Below, one piece after another: positions 1 to 5,266 of a stretch of DNA of 8,362 bases. The stretch is from the NCBI GenBank assembly GCA_017411665.1, contig JAFQPT010000130.1, positions 1 to 8,362 on the forward strand. Direction: 5' to 3'. Each line of letters starts with the position of its first letter. Within the stretch, counting starts at the first letter, position 1. Below the pieces are notes generated by a model, which did not search any database, was not told where the DNA came from, and was given only the letters and a program-made list of their open reading frames with translations. Both the position numbers and the translations under genes were made by a program. Source of the DNA: Oscillospiraceae bacterium. Its GTDB lineage: Bacteria > Bacillota_A > Clostridia > Oscillospirales > Oscillospiraceae.

Positions 1-2
1 CG

Positions 3-65
3 GCATATGTCCTTGGAGGTGATGCCCAGCGTGTTGATCTCACGGGCTGCGTAGATCTCTGCCAG
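3..65 (-). pseudogene. murC: MurC C-terminal continuation beyond the in-frame TAA (partial)
   Basis: Reading on in the murC frame past the TAA at 66-68 gives 21 codons with no further stop: LAEIYAAREINTLGITSKDI and one more residue, up to the window edge. LAEIYAARE is a conserved MurC C-terminal motif that normally follows the hydrophobic strand after the PHTYTRT region. The piece therefore belongs to the same gene and has not shifted frame. About 40 more residues would be expected outside the window. Confidence 0.8.
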
Positions 66-1232
66 TTAGGTGATATCGGGCCGCTTCTTCTGCTGTAAGA
101 AATCATCGAACAGGGCTGCGGTACGGGTGTAGGTATGGGGCTGGAACACCACGATATTGCGCTTGTAGCCCAGCTGCTGGACAGCGTCCAGAGTGGCCTG
201 CAGCTCACCGGGATGGTGTGCATAGTCGTCGTAAACGTCTGCGCCGTTGTACTTGCCCTTGTACTCGAAGCGGCGGCCTGCGCCGATGAAGCCTGCCAGA
301 CCGTACTTGATGGCGATGGACTTGATGCCCAGATGCAGGGAGGCTGCTGCCGCTGCCAGTGCATTGCGGATGTTGTGCATGCCGGGCACGTGCAGGGTCA
401 CGTCAGTGACCTTATCACCGTAGGCATACAGATCGAACATGCTCTTTGCGCCGGAGAAACGGATGTTGTCTGCGTAAACGTCCGCATTCTTGTCAATGCC
501 GAAGGTCACGACCTTGCGGTCGATGCCTGCAATGGAGTCCATGGCGTTCTTGTCTTCGAAGTTGACCACGATGCAGCCGTCCTCGGGAACGGATTCGGCA
601 AACTTATGGAAGCTGGCCTCGATGGCGGGCAGAACTTCCTTGAAGTAGTCCAGATGGTCTTCTTCCACGTTCAGAATGACTGCAACGGTGGGGAAGAAAT
701 TCAAGAAGGAGTCATAATACTCGCAGGATTCCAGTACGATGGTATCCCCGTGACCGATGCGGTGACCTGCCTTCAAAATGGGCAGAGTGCCGCCAATCAT
801 AACGGTGGGGTCCTTTTCCGCCGCCATGAGGATGTGGGTGCACATGGAGGTGGTGGTAGTCTTGCCGTGGGTACCGGAAATGCACAGCGCATTCCGGTAA
901 TATGTCATGATTGCGCCCCATGCTTCCGCACGTTCGAATACGGGAATACCCATTTCGTGTGCGCGGACGATTTCGGGGTTATCGTCGTGAACCGCCGCGG
1001 TACGTACGATAAACGCGGTGTCGGGTTCGATGTTATCGGCAAAGTGACCGTAATAGATTTTCACACCCAGCTCTTCCAGATGTGCGGTCTTGTCGCTGTG
1101 GGCCATATCGGAGCCGGTGATGGGCATACCCGCACCTGCCAGCACTTCCGCCAGAGGGCTCATGCTGACCCCGCCGACACCAATCAGATGTCCCTTGCTG
1201 CGTGCTCTCAAATATTGATCAAAAGCTGTCAT
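66..1232 (-). CDS. murC: UDP-N-acetylmuramate--L-alanine ligase (MurC), ended early by an in-frame stop
   Basis: MurC joins L-alanine to UDP-N-acetylmuramic acid using ATP, the first amino-acid addition of cytoplasmic peptidoglycan precursor synthesis. Visible motifs: the N-terminal nucleotide-sugar loop GVGGVSMS (residues 18-25), the ATP P-loop GTHGKTTT (120-127), ESCEYYDSFL (168-177), NVEEDHLDYF (188-197), GAGRRFE (317-323), DDYAHHP (335-341) and FQPHTYTRT (363-371). The start is the ATG at 1232, because AGGAGG (1239-1244) lies 6 nt upstream of it; an ATG at 1259 in the same frame has no such site and adds nine untypical residues. The protein stops after 388 aa at a TAA (66-68), whereas the family is usually about 450-460 aa. 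The codons after the TAA still encode MurC sequence, so this is a nonsense-interrupted gene or a sequence error, not a natural end. The family call is certain; whether the gene is functional is open. Confidence 0.93.
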   Translation of the reverse strand: MTAFDQYLRARSKGHLIGVGGVSMSPLAEVLAGAGMPITGSDMAHSDKTAHLEELGVKIYYGHFADNIEPDTAFIVRTAAVHDDNPEIVRAHEMGIPVFERAEAWGAIMTYYRNALCISGTHGKTTTTSMCTHILMAAEKDPTVMIGGTLPILKAGHRIGHGDTIVLESCEYYDSFLNFFPTVAVILNVEEDHLDYFKEVLPAIEASFHKFAESVPEDGCIVVNFEDKNAMDSIAGIDRKVVTFGIDKNADVYADNIRFSGAKSMFDLYAYGDKVTDVTLHVPGMHNIRNALAAAAASLHLGIKSIAIKYGLAGFIGAGRRFEYKGKYNGADVYDDYAHHPGELQATLDAVQQLGYKRNIVVFQPHTYTRTAALFDDFLQQKKRPDIT

Positions 1233-1267
1233 TGGCAGCCTCCTAATTGTTATTTTCATTCTTTCGT

Positions 1268-1296
1268 ATTATAATAGTTTTGGAGCCATAAAACAA
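1268..1296 (-). promoter_or_regulatory. Probable sigma-A promoter of murC
   Basis: On the minus strand TTGTTT (1291-1296) and a perfect TATAAT (1268-1273) are separated by 17 nt, about 35 nt upstream of the murC start codon. A short inverted repeat GAGCC/GGCTC overlaps the -35 side. No clear -10/-35 pair is visible for the divergent cca gene in the same 133-bp gap. Confidence 0.65.
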
Positions 1297-1365
1297 GGGC
1301 TCAGCAGGATTTTCCCCTTTTTTCTGCAAGAATCCACAGAATGATTTCCAAATAAAGGTGACCTT

Positions 1366-2556
1366 ATGAACAACATTTTCAGAATTCCCCCTCAAATTCT
1401 ATATATTTTGCAGACATTGGAACAGGCGGGACACTCTGCCTATCTGGTAGGCGGCTGCGTCCGTGACCACCTGCTGGGCAAGGCGCCCAACGATTTTGAC
1501 ATCTGTACCTCTGCCCGTCCCGAGGAAACCATGGCGCTGTTTGACCGCTGCATCCCCACAGGTATCGCCCACGGCACCGTCACTGTATTGTATGACGGGA
1601 TGGAGTCGGAAGTCACCGTATTCCGTAAGGAAGCGGACTATTCTGACCACCGTCACCCCGACGGTGTGGAGTTTACCGACGATTTGAAGGAAGACCTCTC
1701 CCGCCGTGACTTCACCATCAACGCCATGGCCATGGACTGCCGCGGTATGCTGCAGGACCCATGGGGCGGTCAAGCCGATTTGCAGGCAGGCATCATCCGC
1801 TGCGTAGGCGACCCCCGTCAGCGTCTGCAGGAGGACGCACTGCGCATGCACCGCGGCCTGCGGTTTTCCGCCCAGCTGGGCTTTGTCATTGAACCCGAGA
1901 CCCTGCGTGCCATCGCAGCAAATGCCCCCTATAGCCGTTATGTGGCGGCTGAGCGAATCCAGGCAGAGCTGACCAAGACTCTGCTGTCCGCCCGTCCCGA
2001 AAAGGCAGGCAGCATGATCGCTCTGGGGCTGCTGGAGCACATCATCCCCGAGCCTGTGACGGGTGACCTGCGCACCCTGCATTATGTTGCCCCTGTCAAG
2101 CACCTGCGATACGCGCGATTCCTGTATCTGCTGGAGGGCTGCGATGTCGAGCAGGTCCTGCGGAATTTGAAACTGGAAAAGATCATCATCCGCTCCGTCA
2201 CCCGCGCAATCGCGGCCGCAAAGGCAGGACTGCCAAGCACGGTCACGGAGATGAAGCAGCTCATGAGCCGCGAGGACGAGCTGACCGTGGAATGTGTATG
2301 CGCCTGCGGAGAGTATGACCGGCTGATCGCCCTGCGGGACGGCGTCCTCGCATCGGGTGAGCCCTACCTTCTGCGCCATCTTGCAGTAACGGGCAGTGAC
2401 CTCATCAAGCTGGGCATCAAGGGCAGCATGACAGGGGAAGCTCTCCGCAAGCTGCTGGATGCAGTGATTGAGACCCCTGCGCTGAACGAAAAAGAAACAC
2501 TGCTGAAAATGGCAAAGAAATATCCCCCCTGTCCCTTCGGGACATCCCCCCTTTAG
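1366..2556 (+). CDS. cca: CCA tRNA nucleotidyltransferase (class II, no HD domain)
   Basis: Adds or repairs the 3'-terminal CCA of tRNAs from CTP and ATP without a nucleic-acid template. The 396-aa protein shows the class II head: GG-x2-RD (residues 29-34), the metal-binding D43-x-D45, the E82-V-T strand, the RRDFTINAMA motif (113-122), DPWGG (131-135) and the EDALRMHRGLRF helix (156-167). The rest is helical and resembles the neck/body/tail of Bacillus-type enzymes, which are of almost the same length; I see no HD phosphohydrolase motif. AAAGGTGA (1354-1361) precedes the ATG closely. The last 11 codons (Y386-L396) and the TAG lie inside a GC-rich palindromic repeat that recurs elsewhere in the window, so the native C-terminus has probably been replaced by repeat-encoded residues. 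It may be cotranscribed with the downstream glycosylase; I see no clear intrinsic terminator between them. Confidence 0.95.
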   Translation: MNNIFRIPPQILYILQTLEQAGHSAYLVGGCVRDHLLGKAPNDFDICTSARPEETMALFDRCIPTGIAHGTVTVLYDGMESEVTVFRKEADYSDHRHPDGVEFTDDLKEDLSRRDFTINAMAMDCRGMLQDPWGGQADLQAGIIRCVGDPRQRLQEDALRMHRGLRFSAQLGFVIEPETLRAIAANAPYSRYVAAERIQAELTKTLLSARPEKAGSMIALGLLEHIIPEPVTGDLRTLHYVAPVKHLRYARFLYLLEGCDVEQVLRNLKLEKIIIRSVTRAIAAAKAGLPSTVTEMKQLMSREDELTVECVCACGEYDRLIALRDGVLASGEPYLLRHLAVTGSDLIKLGIKGSMTGEALRKLLDAVIETPALNEKETLLKMAKKYPPCPFGTSPL

Positions 2557-2566
2557 GCAAGGGGGG
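2524..2566 (+). repeat. GC-rich palindromic repeat, family R1, overlapping the cca 3' end
   Basis: Two adjoining hairpins: GTCC/GGAC with loop CTTCG (2531-2543), then CCCCCCTT (2546-2553) and AAGGGGGG (2559-2566) around the loop TAGGC. The second hairpin recurs almost exactly, in opposite orientation, at 4430-4451, and a shorter relative lies at 4129-4143. The cca stop codon (2554-2556) lies in the hairpin loop. Confidence 0.75.
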
Positions 2567-2571
2567 CTAAA

Positions 2572-2599
2572 TAGGGGCGAGCCGCGCTCGCCCGCTGCG
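2572..2599 (+). repeat. Palindromic repeat, family R2
   Basis: TAGGGGCGAGC is followed by CGC and GCTCGCCC; GGGCGAGC (2575-2582) and GCTCGCCC (2586-2593) are perfect inverted arms. The flank TAGGGGCG matches, in inverse orientation, the repeat at 4566-4593. It fills most of the cca-glycosylase gap, directly behind R1. Confidence 0.55.
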
Positions 2600-2652
2600 A
2601 CCTTTCCGCTCCCTTCCCAAGGGAAAACTACTTCTCAAAAGGATGTGTTCCT

Positions 2653-3267
2653 ATGTCTGAACCTACAACCAAACAACAAGCCTTTTTAGATCTGCAAGCA
2701 GCCGCCGCAGGCTGCACCGCCTGCGCACTGTGTGAAACCCGCACTCAGGTAGTCTTCGGTGTGGGCAACCCCGATTCCCCCGTGCTCATCGTAGGCGAAG
2801 GCCCCGGCGAGCAGGAGGATTTGCAGGGTGAGCCCTTCGTAGGTGCAGCGGGACAGCTGCTGGACGATATGCTGCGCCTCATCGGTCTCGACCGCACCAA
2901 GCTGTATATTGCCAACATCGTCAAGTGCCGTCCGCCCCGCAACCGCGACCCGCTGAAGGAAGAGCAGGATGCCTGCACCTACTGGCTGGACGAGCAGCTG
3001 CGTATTATGGACCCCGAGGTGATTTTGTGTCTGGGCCGCGTTGCCGCCCAACGGCTGATTCAGCCCAACTTCAAAATCACACAGGACCACGGCAAGTGGT
3101 ATCGCAAGGGCCCGCAGCGGCTCATGGCCATTTATCACCCCTCCGCACTGCTGCGGGATGAGCACAAGCGGCCCGAAACCTTTGCCGACCTGCGGGAATT
3201 CCGCAGATATGTGCGAGACTTCTACCCCCACCTCTACGGAAAGGACTTCGACGGCAATGACATCTGA
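2653..3267 (+). CDS. Uracil-DNA glycosylase, family 4 (4Fe-4S)
   Basis: Removes uracil from DNA after cytosine deamination or dUTP incorporation, starting base-excision repair. The 204-aa protein has the family 4 pattern: iron-sulfur cysteines C21 and C24 near the N-terminus (a third, C27, follows), then C92 in IVKCRPPRNRDP and C108 in EQDACTYWL; catalytic motif GEGPGEQED (48-56); uracil-pocket segment GEPFVGAAGQLLDDML (59-74); and the second active-site motif YHPSALLR (161-168). Length is normal for the family. AAAAGGA (2637-2643) lies 9 nt before the ATG. Its last bases overlap the start of the following acetyltransferase gene, so the two are probably translated as a coupled pair. Family 4 enzymes are best known from thermophiles but are widespread in clostridia. 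Confidence 0.93.
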   Translation: MSEPTTKQQAFLDLQAAAAGCTACALCETRTQVVFGVGNPDSPVLIVGEGPGEQEDLQGEPFVGAAGQLLDDMLRLIGLDRTKLYIANIVKCRPPRNRDPLKEEQDACTYWLDEQLRIMDPEVILCLGRVAAQRLIQPNFKITQDHGKWYRKGPQRLMAIYHPSALLRDEHKRPETFADLREFRRYVRDFYPHLYGKDFDGNDI

Positions 3268-4090
3268 CTACACCATCCGTCTGCTGACCATGGCGGACGC
3301 ACCCCAAGCCGCCGGGCTGTGGTCTGCGGTATTCGGTGATGAGGAATCCGTAGTACTGGAATTTTTCCGCCTGTTTGGCACTCAGCAGAGCTTCGGTGCC
3401 TGCGCGGAAATGGACGGTACCATCGCCGCCGCGGCCTACGCCCCCGAGGGTGTGGACTACATCTTTCCCGACGGCAGCAGCCATGAAGGGGTCTATCTCT
3501 ACGCAGTCGCCACCCACCCCGACCATCGGGAGCGGGGACTGGCACGAAAGGTATGCACCCTGCTGAAAGAAACGGCACTGCAGCAGGGCAAGTCCTATCT
3601 CTTCACCCGCCCCTCCGAGGAGAGCCTGTATGCATGGTATGAGGAGAAAATCGGTGCCGTGCCTGCCATGGGCTGTGAAGCACTTGCCTTTGAAAAAACG
3701 GAAGATGCTCCTCTGCCCTGCTCCCGTCTGACCGCAGAAGAGTATCTCGCTCTGCGCCGCAGCTGCCTGCAGGGCCTTCCCCACGCAGACCAAAGCCTTG
3801 ACTGGTTGCTCTGGGAGCAGTCCCTCCACAATGCCTACGGCGGCGGGTTTTACGCAGTGGGTGACTGCATTGCGGATGTGTATTGTGACGGCAGTGCAGT
3901 CCATGTCAACGAGCTGCTGCCCCATCCCACCCCACAGACGGCAGAGACTGTGTGCCAAGCACTTATGTCCCATCTGGGGGCAGGCAAATGCACCTGTATA
4001 ATCCACGGAACAGACCGTTATGTTTCCGCAGCAGCCCTTTCGGAAGCACTTCCCCCGGAAAACGGCTGGTTCGGCCCCTGTTACGGATAA
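3257..4090 (+). CDS. GNAT-family N-acetyltransferase
   Basis: A 277-aa protein of the GNAT superfamily, which transfers an acetyl group from acetyl-CoA to an amine; the substrate cannot be read from the sequence. The N-terminal half carries the fold: TIRLLTMADAPQAAGLWSAVF (residues 6-26), strands around 47-60, and motif A with the acetyl-CoA pyrophosphate loop, LYAVATHPDHRERGLARK (81-98; R-E-R-G-L-A core). The C-terminal half (about 150-277) is less familiar and may be a second, degenerate GNAT-like lobe as in larger Eis-type proteins. The start is the ATG at 3257, inside the glycosylase stop region (11-nt overlap, different frame), with GGAAAGGA (3238-3245) 11 nt upstream. A longer same-frame reading from 3158 would only translate glycosylase sequence. 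The overlap implies translational coupling, not necessarily a shared function. Confidence 0.88.
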   Translation: MTSDYTIRLLTMADAPQAAGLWSAVFGDEESVVLEFFRLFGTQQSFGACAEMDGTIAAAAYAPEGVDYIFPDGSSHEGVYLYAVATHPDHRERGLARKVCTLLKETALQQGKSYLFTRPSEESLYAWYEEKIGAVPAMGCEALAFEKTEDAPLPCSRLTAEEYLALRRSCLQGLPHADQSLDWLLWEQSLHNAYGGGFYAVGDCIADVYCDGSAVHVNELLPHPTPQTAETVCQALMSHLGAGKCTCIIHGTDRYVSAAALSEALPPENGWFGPCYG

Positions 4091-4128
4091 AAAACGCACT
4101 GAGCGATTTATCAAAGTTTGAAGGATCC

Positions 4129-4143
4129 CCCCTTACTAAGGGG
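4129..4143 (+). repeat. Short R1-like hairpin behind the acetyltransferase gene
   Basis: CCCCTTA (4129-4135) and TAAGGGG (4137-4143) are perfect inverted arms, within a context GATCCCCCCTTAC similar to the R1 copies. No long T-run follows, so it is at best a weak terminator for the glycosylase-GNAT pair. It lies 39 nt after the stop codon. Confidence 0.5.
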
Positions 4144-4296
4144 AGCCTTTCATGTTGTTAAATTCGCATTTCTCGAGCCGTATCCCCTCTGCATTTTGCC
4201 TATTTTTCACAAAGGATTTTTGTTCATAAATGAATTTTTGGTAAACAAGACCAAGAAAAAACGGGATTTAATACTTCTGTAACAATTTCAACCTTT

Positions 4297-4327
4297 TTTA
4301 CGTAACATCTTACGGGTACACTATACT
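4297..4327 (+). promoter_or_regulatory. Possible promoter upstream of a small RNA candidate
   Basis: TATACT (4322-4327) is a good -10 box; the best -35 candidate, TTTACG (4297-4302), is only 4/6 and 19 nt away. The surrounding DNA is AT-rich. The call rests on the -10 box and on the hairpin terminator about 60 nt further on. Confidence 0.3.
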
Positions 4328-4333
4328 CAACAA

Positions 4334-4420
4334 GACAAGAATCGCTTATTTCATCTTTTTCATTTTATCCTCATCCTATCGCGAATGCCCCGTGGTCTCC
4401 ACGGGGCATCTTGCTTTTCG
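4334..4420 (+). ncRNA. Candidate small RNA of about 85 nt
   Basis: Between the TATACT box and a strong hairpin lies a stretch with no ribosome binding site or open frame. It is almost pure pyrimidine (UUCAUCUUUUUCAUUUUAUC, then UCCUCAUCCUAUC) and would remain unstructured, with CCUC/UCCU segments able to pair with Shine-Dalgarno sequences. An unpaired pyrimidine stretch followed by a terminator hairpin is the layout of several Firmicutes trans-acting RNAs. It belongs to no family I recognise; it could equally be a leftover leader or the far end of the upstream transcript. Confidence 0.22.
4385..4418 (+). terminator. Intrinsic terminator-like hairpin
   Basis: ATGCCCCGTGG (4385-4395) and CCACGGGGCAT (4399-4409) form a perfect 11-bp stem with a TCT loop, followed by CTTGCTTTT. 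The U-tract is interrupted but adequate on the plus strand; on the minus strand there is none. It could end the small RNA candidate or read-through from the acetyltransferase gene 294 nt upstream. Confidence 0.6.
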
Positions 4421-4429
4421 TAAAATAAG

Positions 4430-4480
4430 CCCCCCTTGCCTAAAAGGGGGGTGATTGAGCGAAGCGAAATCGGGGGGATT
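4430..4480 (-). repeat. R1 palindromic repeat, inverted copy
   Basis: CCCCCCTT (4430-4437) and AAGGGGGG (4444-4451) flank the loop GCCTAA, the reverse complement of the hairpin at the cca 3' end apart from one extra base in the loop. It continues with GAGCGAAGCGAAATCGGGGG to 4480, a tail I associate with this repeat type in related genomes. Confidence 0.7.
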
Positions 4481-4565
4481 CAGTCACAGATTTGTTCCAC
4501 GACAGCATTCTTTTGTAAAAAGCCCATACCATCTTTTTACATTTTCGCTGCAAATCTCTGCGAAG

Positions 4566-4593
4566 CGGCAGGCGGCAGATTGCCGCCCCTACA
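4566..4593 (-). repeat. R2 palindromic repeat, inverted copy
   Basis: GGCGGCA (4571-4577) and TGCCGCC (4581-4587) are perfect arms around GAT, flanked by CCCTACA. Read on the minus strand it begins TGTAGGGGCGGCA, matching the TAGGGGCG start of the copy at 2572. Confidence 0.5.
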
Positions 4594-4628
4594 ATTTTTG
4601 CAGGCCGTTTCGTTCCTCCGCCATTCTC

Positions 4629-4793
4629 TGTCATTCTGAGGGAACAACATGACCGAAGAATCTCAAACACACGATCGGATTTCAGTCTGTCCGCACCTTT
4701 GAGATCCTTAGCCGATGTTATAAGGTAGAGCCATCGGCAGACCCTCGCTTATTATGCGAGGGCCCGCTGCGCTGTGCTCCACTCAGGATGACA
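4629..4793. mobile_element. MITE-like element, 165 bp, with terminal inverted repeats
   Basis: The ends TGTCATTCTGAG (4629-4640) and CTCAGGATGACA (4782-4793) are inverted repeats matching at 11 of 12 positions. Inside is a second inverted pair, GAATCTCAAA (4658-4667) and TTTGAGATCC (4698-4707; 9 of 10), and two further hairpins: GCCGATG (4711-4717) with CATCGGC (4732-4738), and CCCTCGC (4742-4748) with GCGAGGG (4756-4762). It encodes nothing. Similar TGTCATTCTGAG-ended intergenic elements are, as I recall, common in clostridial genomes. They would have to be moved or copied by a transposase encoded elsewhere. No obvious target-site duplication is seen. Confidence 0.6.
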
Positions 4794-4844
4794 GACACCG
4801 GGAACGCAAACAAATATCTCGCCTCTACAAATGGAATCTCCCCT

Positions 4845-4850
4845 TATAAT
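4845..4850 (+). promoter_or_regulatory. Possible -10 box upstream of the 62-aa gene
   Basis: A perfect TATAAT, 51 nt before the start codon. The only -35 candidate, TCTACA (4824-4829), is 4/6 with a short 15-nt spacer, so the promoter is uncertain. Confidence 0.3.
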
Positions 4851-4901
4851 CCCCCTCCGTTTCGGGCAGACTACTCCTAAAAATGAAAGGAGTAACCGCT
4901 T

Positions 4902-5090
4902 ATGGAACCCAACTGGCTGAAAGGGCCCATGCCCTTCGAGCTGGGCATGGCTCTGGTGGAAAACCCCGCCGCGCTGGAAAAATACGCCGCACTGGGCAGA
5001 GCCGAAAAGCAGCTGTTCATCGACAACGCAGGCAATACCGGCAGTCGATCCCAAATGCAGGCCTATGTGCAGCAATTTATGAGCCACTGA
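4902..5090 (+). CDS. Small protein of unknown function (62 aa)
   Basis: A short soluble protein beginning MEPNWLKGPMPFELGMALVE. GAAAGGAG (4885-4892) lies 9 nt before the ATG, and codon use (CTG, GCC, GGC rich) matches its neighbours, both good signs of a real gene. It has no membrane segment, signal peptide or cysteine. The pattern PFELGMAL-x3-PAALEKYAAL-x5-KQLFIDNA-x9-MQAYVQQFM suggests a small helical bundle. From memory it resembles short Firmicutes proteins related to the C-terminal helical part of the YdeI/OmpD-associated family, but no catalytic or binding motif supports a role. It sits alone between repeats and an inverted repeat. An overlapping frame starting at 4883 uses the ribosome binding site as coding sequence and is not credible. 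Confidence 0.72.
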   Translation: MEPNWLKGPMPFELGMALVENPAALEKYAALGRAEKQLFIDNAGNTGSRSQMQAYVQQFMSH

Positions 5091-5128
5091 TTGCCCCAAA
5101 AGTCAATTCACCGCAGTGACGAATCGGA

Positions 5129-5164
5129 TTGGTGATTTTTAGTCCATTCCACAAAAATCACCAA
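5129..5164. repeat. Perfect 12-bp inverted repeat
   Basis: TTGGTGATTTTT (5129-5140) and AAAAATCACCAA (5153-5164) are exact inverted copies around a 12-nt spacer, 38 nt after the 62-aa gene. The T/A runs lie on the inner side of the arms, so it is not a standard intrinsic terminator on either strand. An operator or an RNA-stabilising 3' hairpin is possible. Confidence 0.6.
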
Positions 5165-5174
5165 AAATACAAGG

Positions 5175-5203
5175 TTGTATGCAACTGCATATTGCATTGT
5201 ATG
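5175..5203. promoter_or_regulatory. Possible operator: short palindromes and direct repeats over the -35 region
   Basis: ATGCAA (5179-5184) and TTGCAT (5192-5197) are inverted; ATGCA-AC-TGCAT (5179-5190) is a second nested palindrome; TTGTATG occurs twice (5175-5181 and 5197-5203), spaced 22 bp, close to two helical turns. All lie on or just upstream of the -35 box. I do not recognise the regulator. Confidence 0.35.
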
Positions 5204-5219
5204 ATTAGTGTGCTATAAT
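5192..5219 (+). promoter_or_regulatory. Promoter of the ACP-like gene (extended -10)
   Basis: TGC-TATAAT (5211-5219) is a perfect extended -10; the -35 position holds TTGCAT (5192-5197), a weak 3/6 match with a 16-nt spacer. The start codon lies 47 nt further on. The weak -35 overlaps palindromic sequence (5175-5203), which suggests regulation. Confidence 0.65.
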
Positions 5220-5266
5220 CTGAGCCAACAACAACTATGATTTCGCCTGAAAGGGGCTTATATATC

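Larger units (their letters stand above)
4091..4901. other. 811-bp gene-free region, mostly repeats
   Basis: I see no convincing gene here; the short open frames are broken, lack ribosome binding sites and cross repeats. The first part (4148-4296) is AT-rich with a small palindrome TTCAT-AA-ATGAA (4223-4234) and nothing else recognisable. It is followed by a possible promoter and small-RNA-like stretch ending in a hairpin (4297-4420), then repeats R1 (4430-4480), R2 (4566-4593) and the MITE-like element (4629-4793), and finally the leader of the 62-aa gene. Confidence 0.6.

Noticed and set aside
135..1274. A 379-codon plus-strand open frame opposite murC
   Set aside because: Lies entirely across murC, whose motifs are unmistakable; its protein is composition-biased and has no ribosome binding site.
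2546..2566. The R1 hairpin as an intrinsic terminator of cca
   Set aside because: It overlaps the stop codon and is followed by CTAAATAGG, with no T-run.
3122..4114. A 330-codon minus-strand frame across the acetyltransferase gene
   Set aside because: The plus-strand protein has the GNAT acetyl-CoA motif and is coupled to the glycosylase; the antisense frame has neither motif nor start signal.
2524..4593. The recurring GC-rich repeats as a CRISPR array
   Set aside because: Copies are few, unevenly spaced, in both orientations and of different loops; there are no regular spacers and no cas genes.
4440..4670. Several 60-76 codon frames on both strands in the repeat region
   Set aside because: They run across repeats R1, R2 and the MITE-like end, lack ribosome binding sites and overlap one another.
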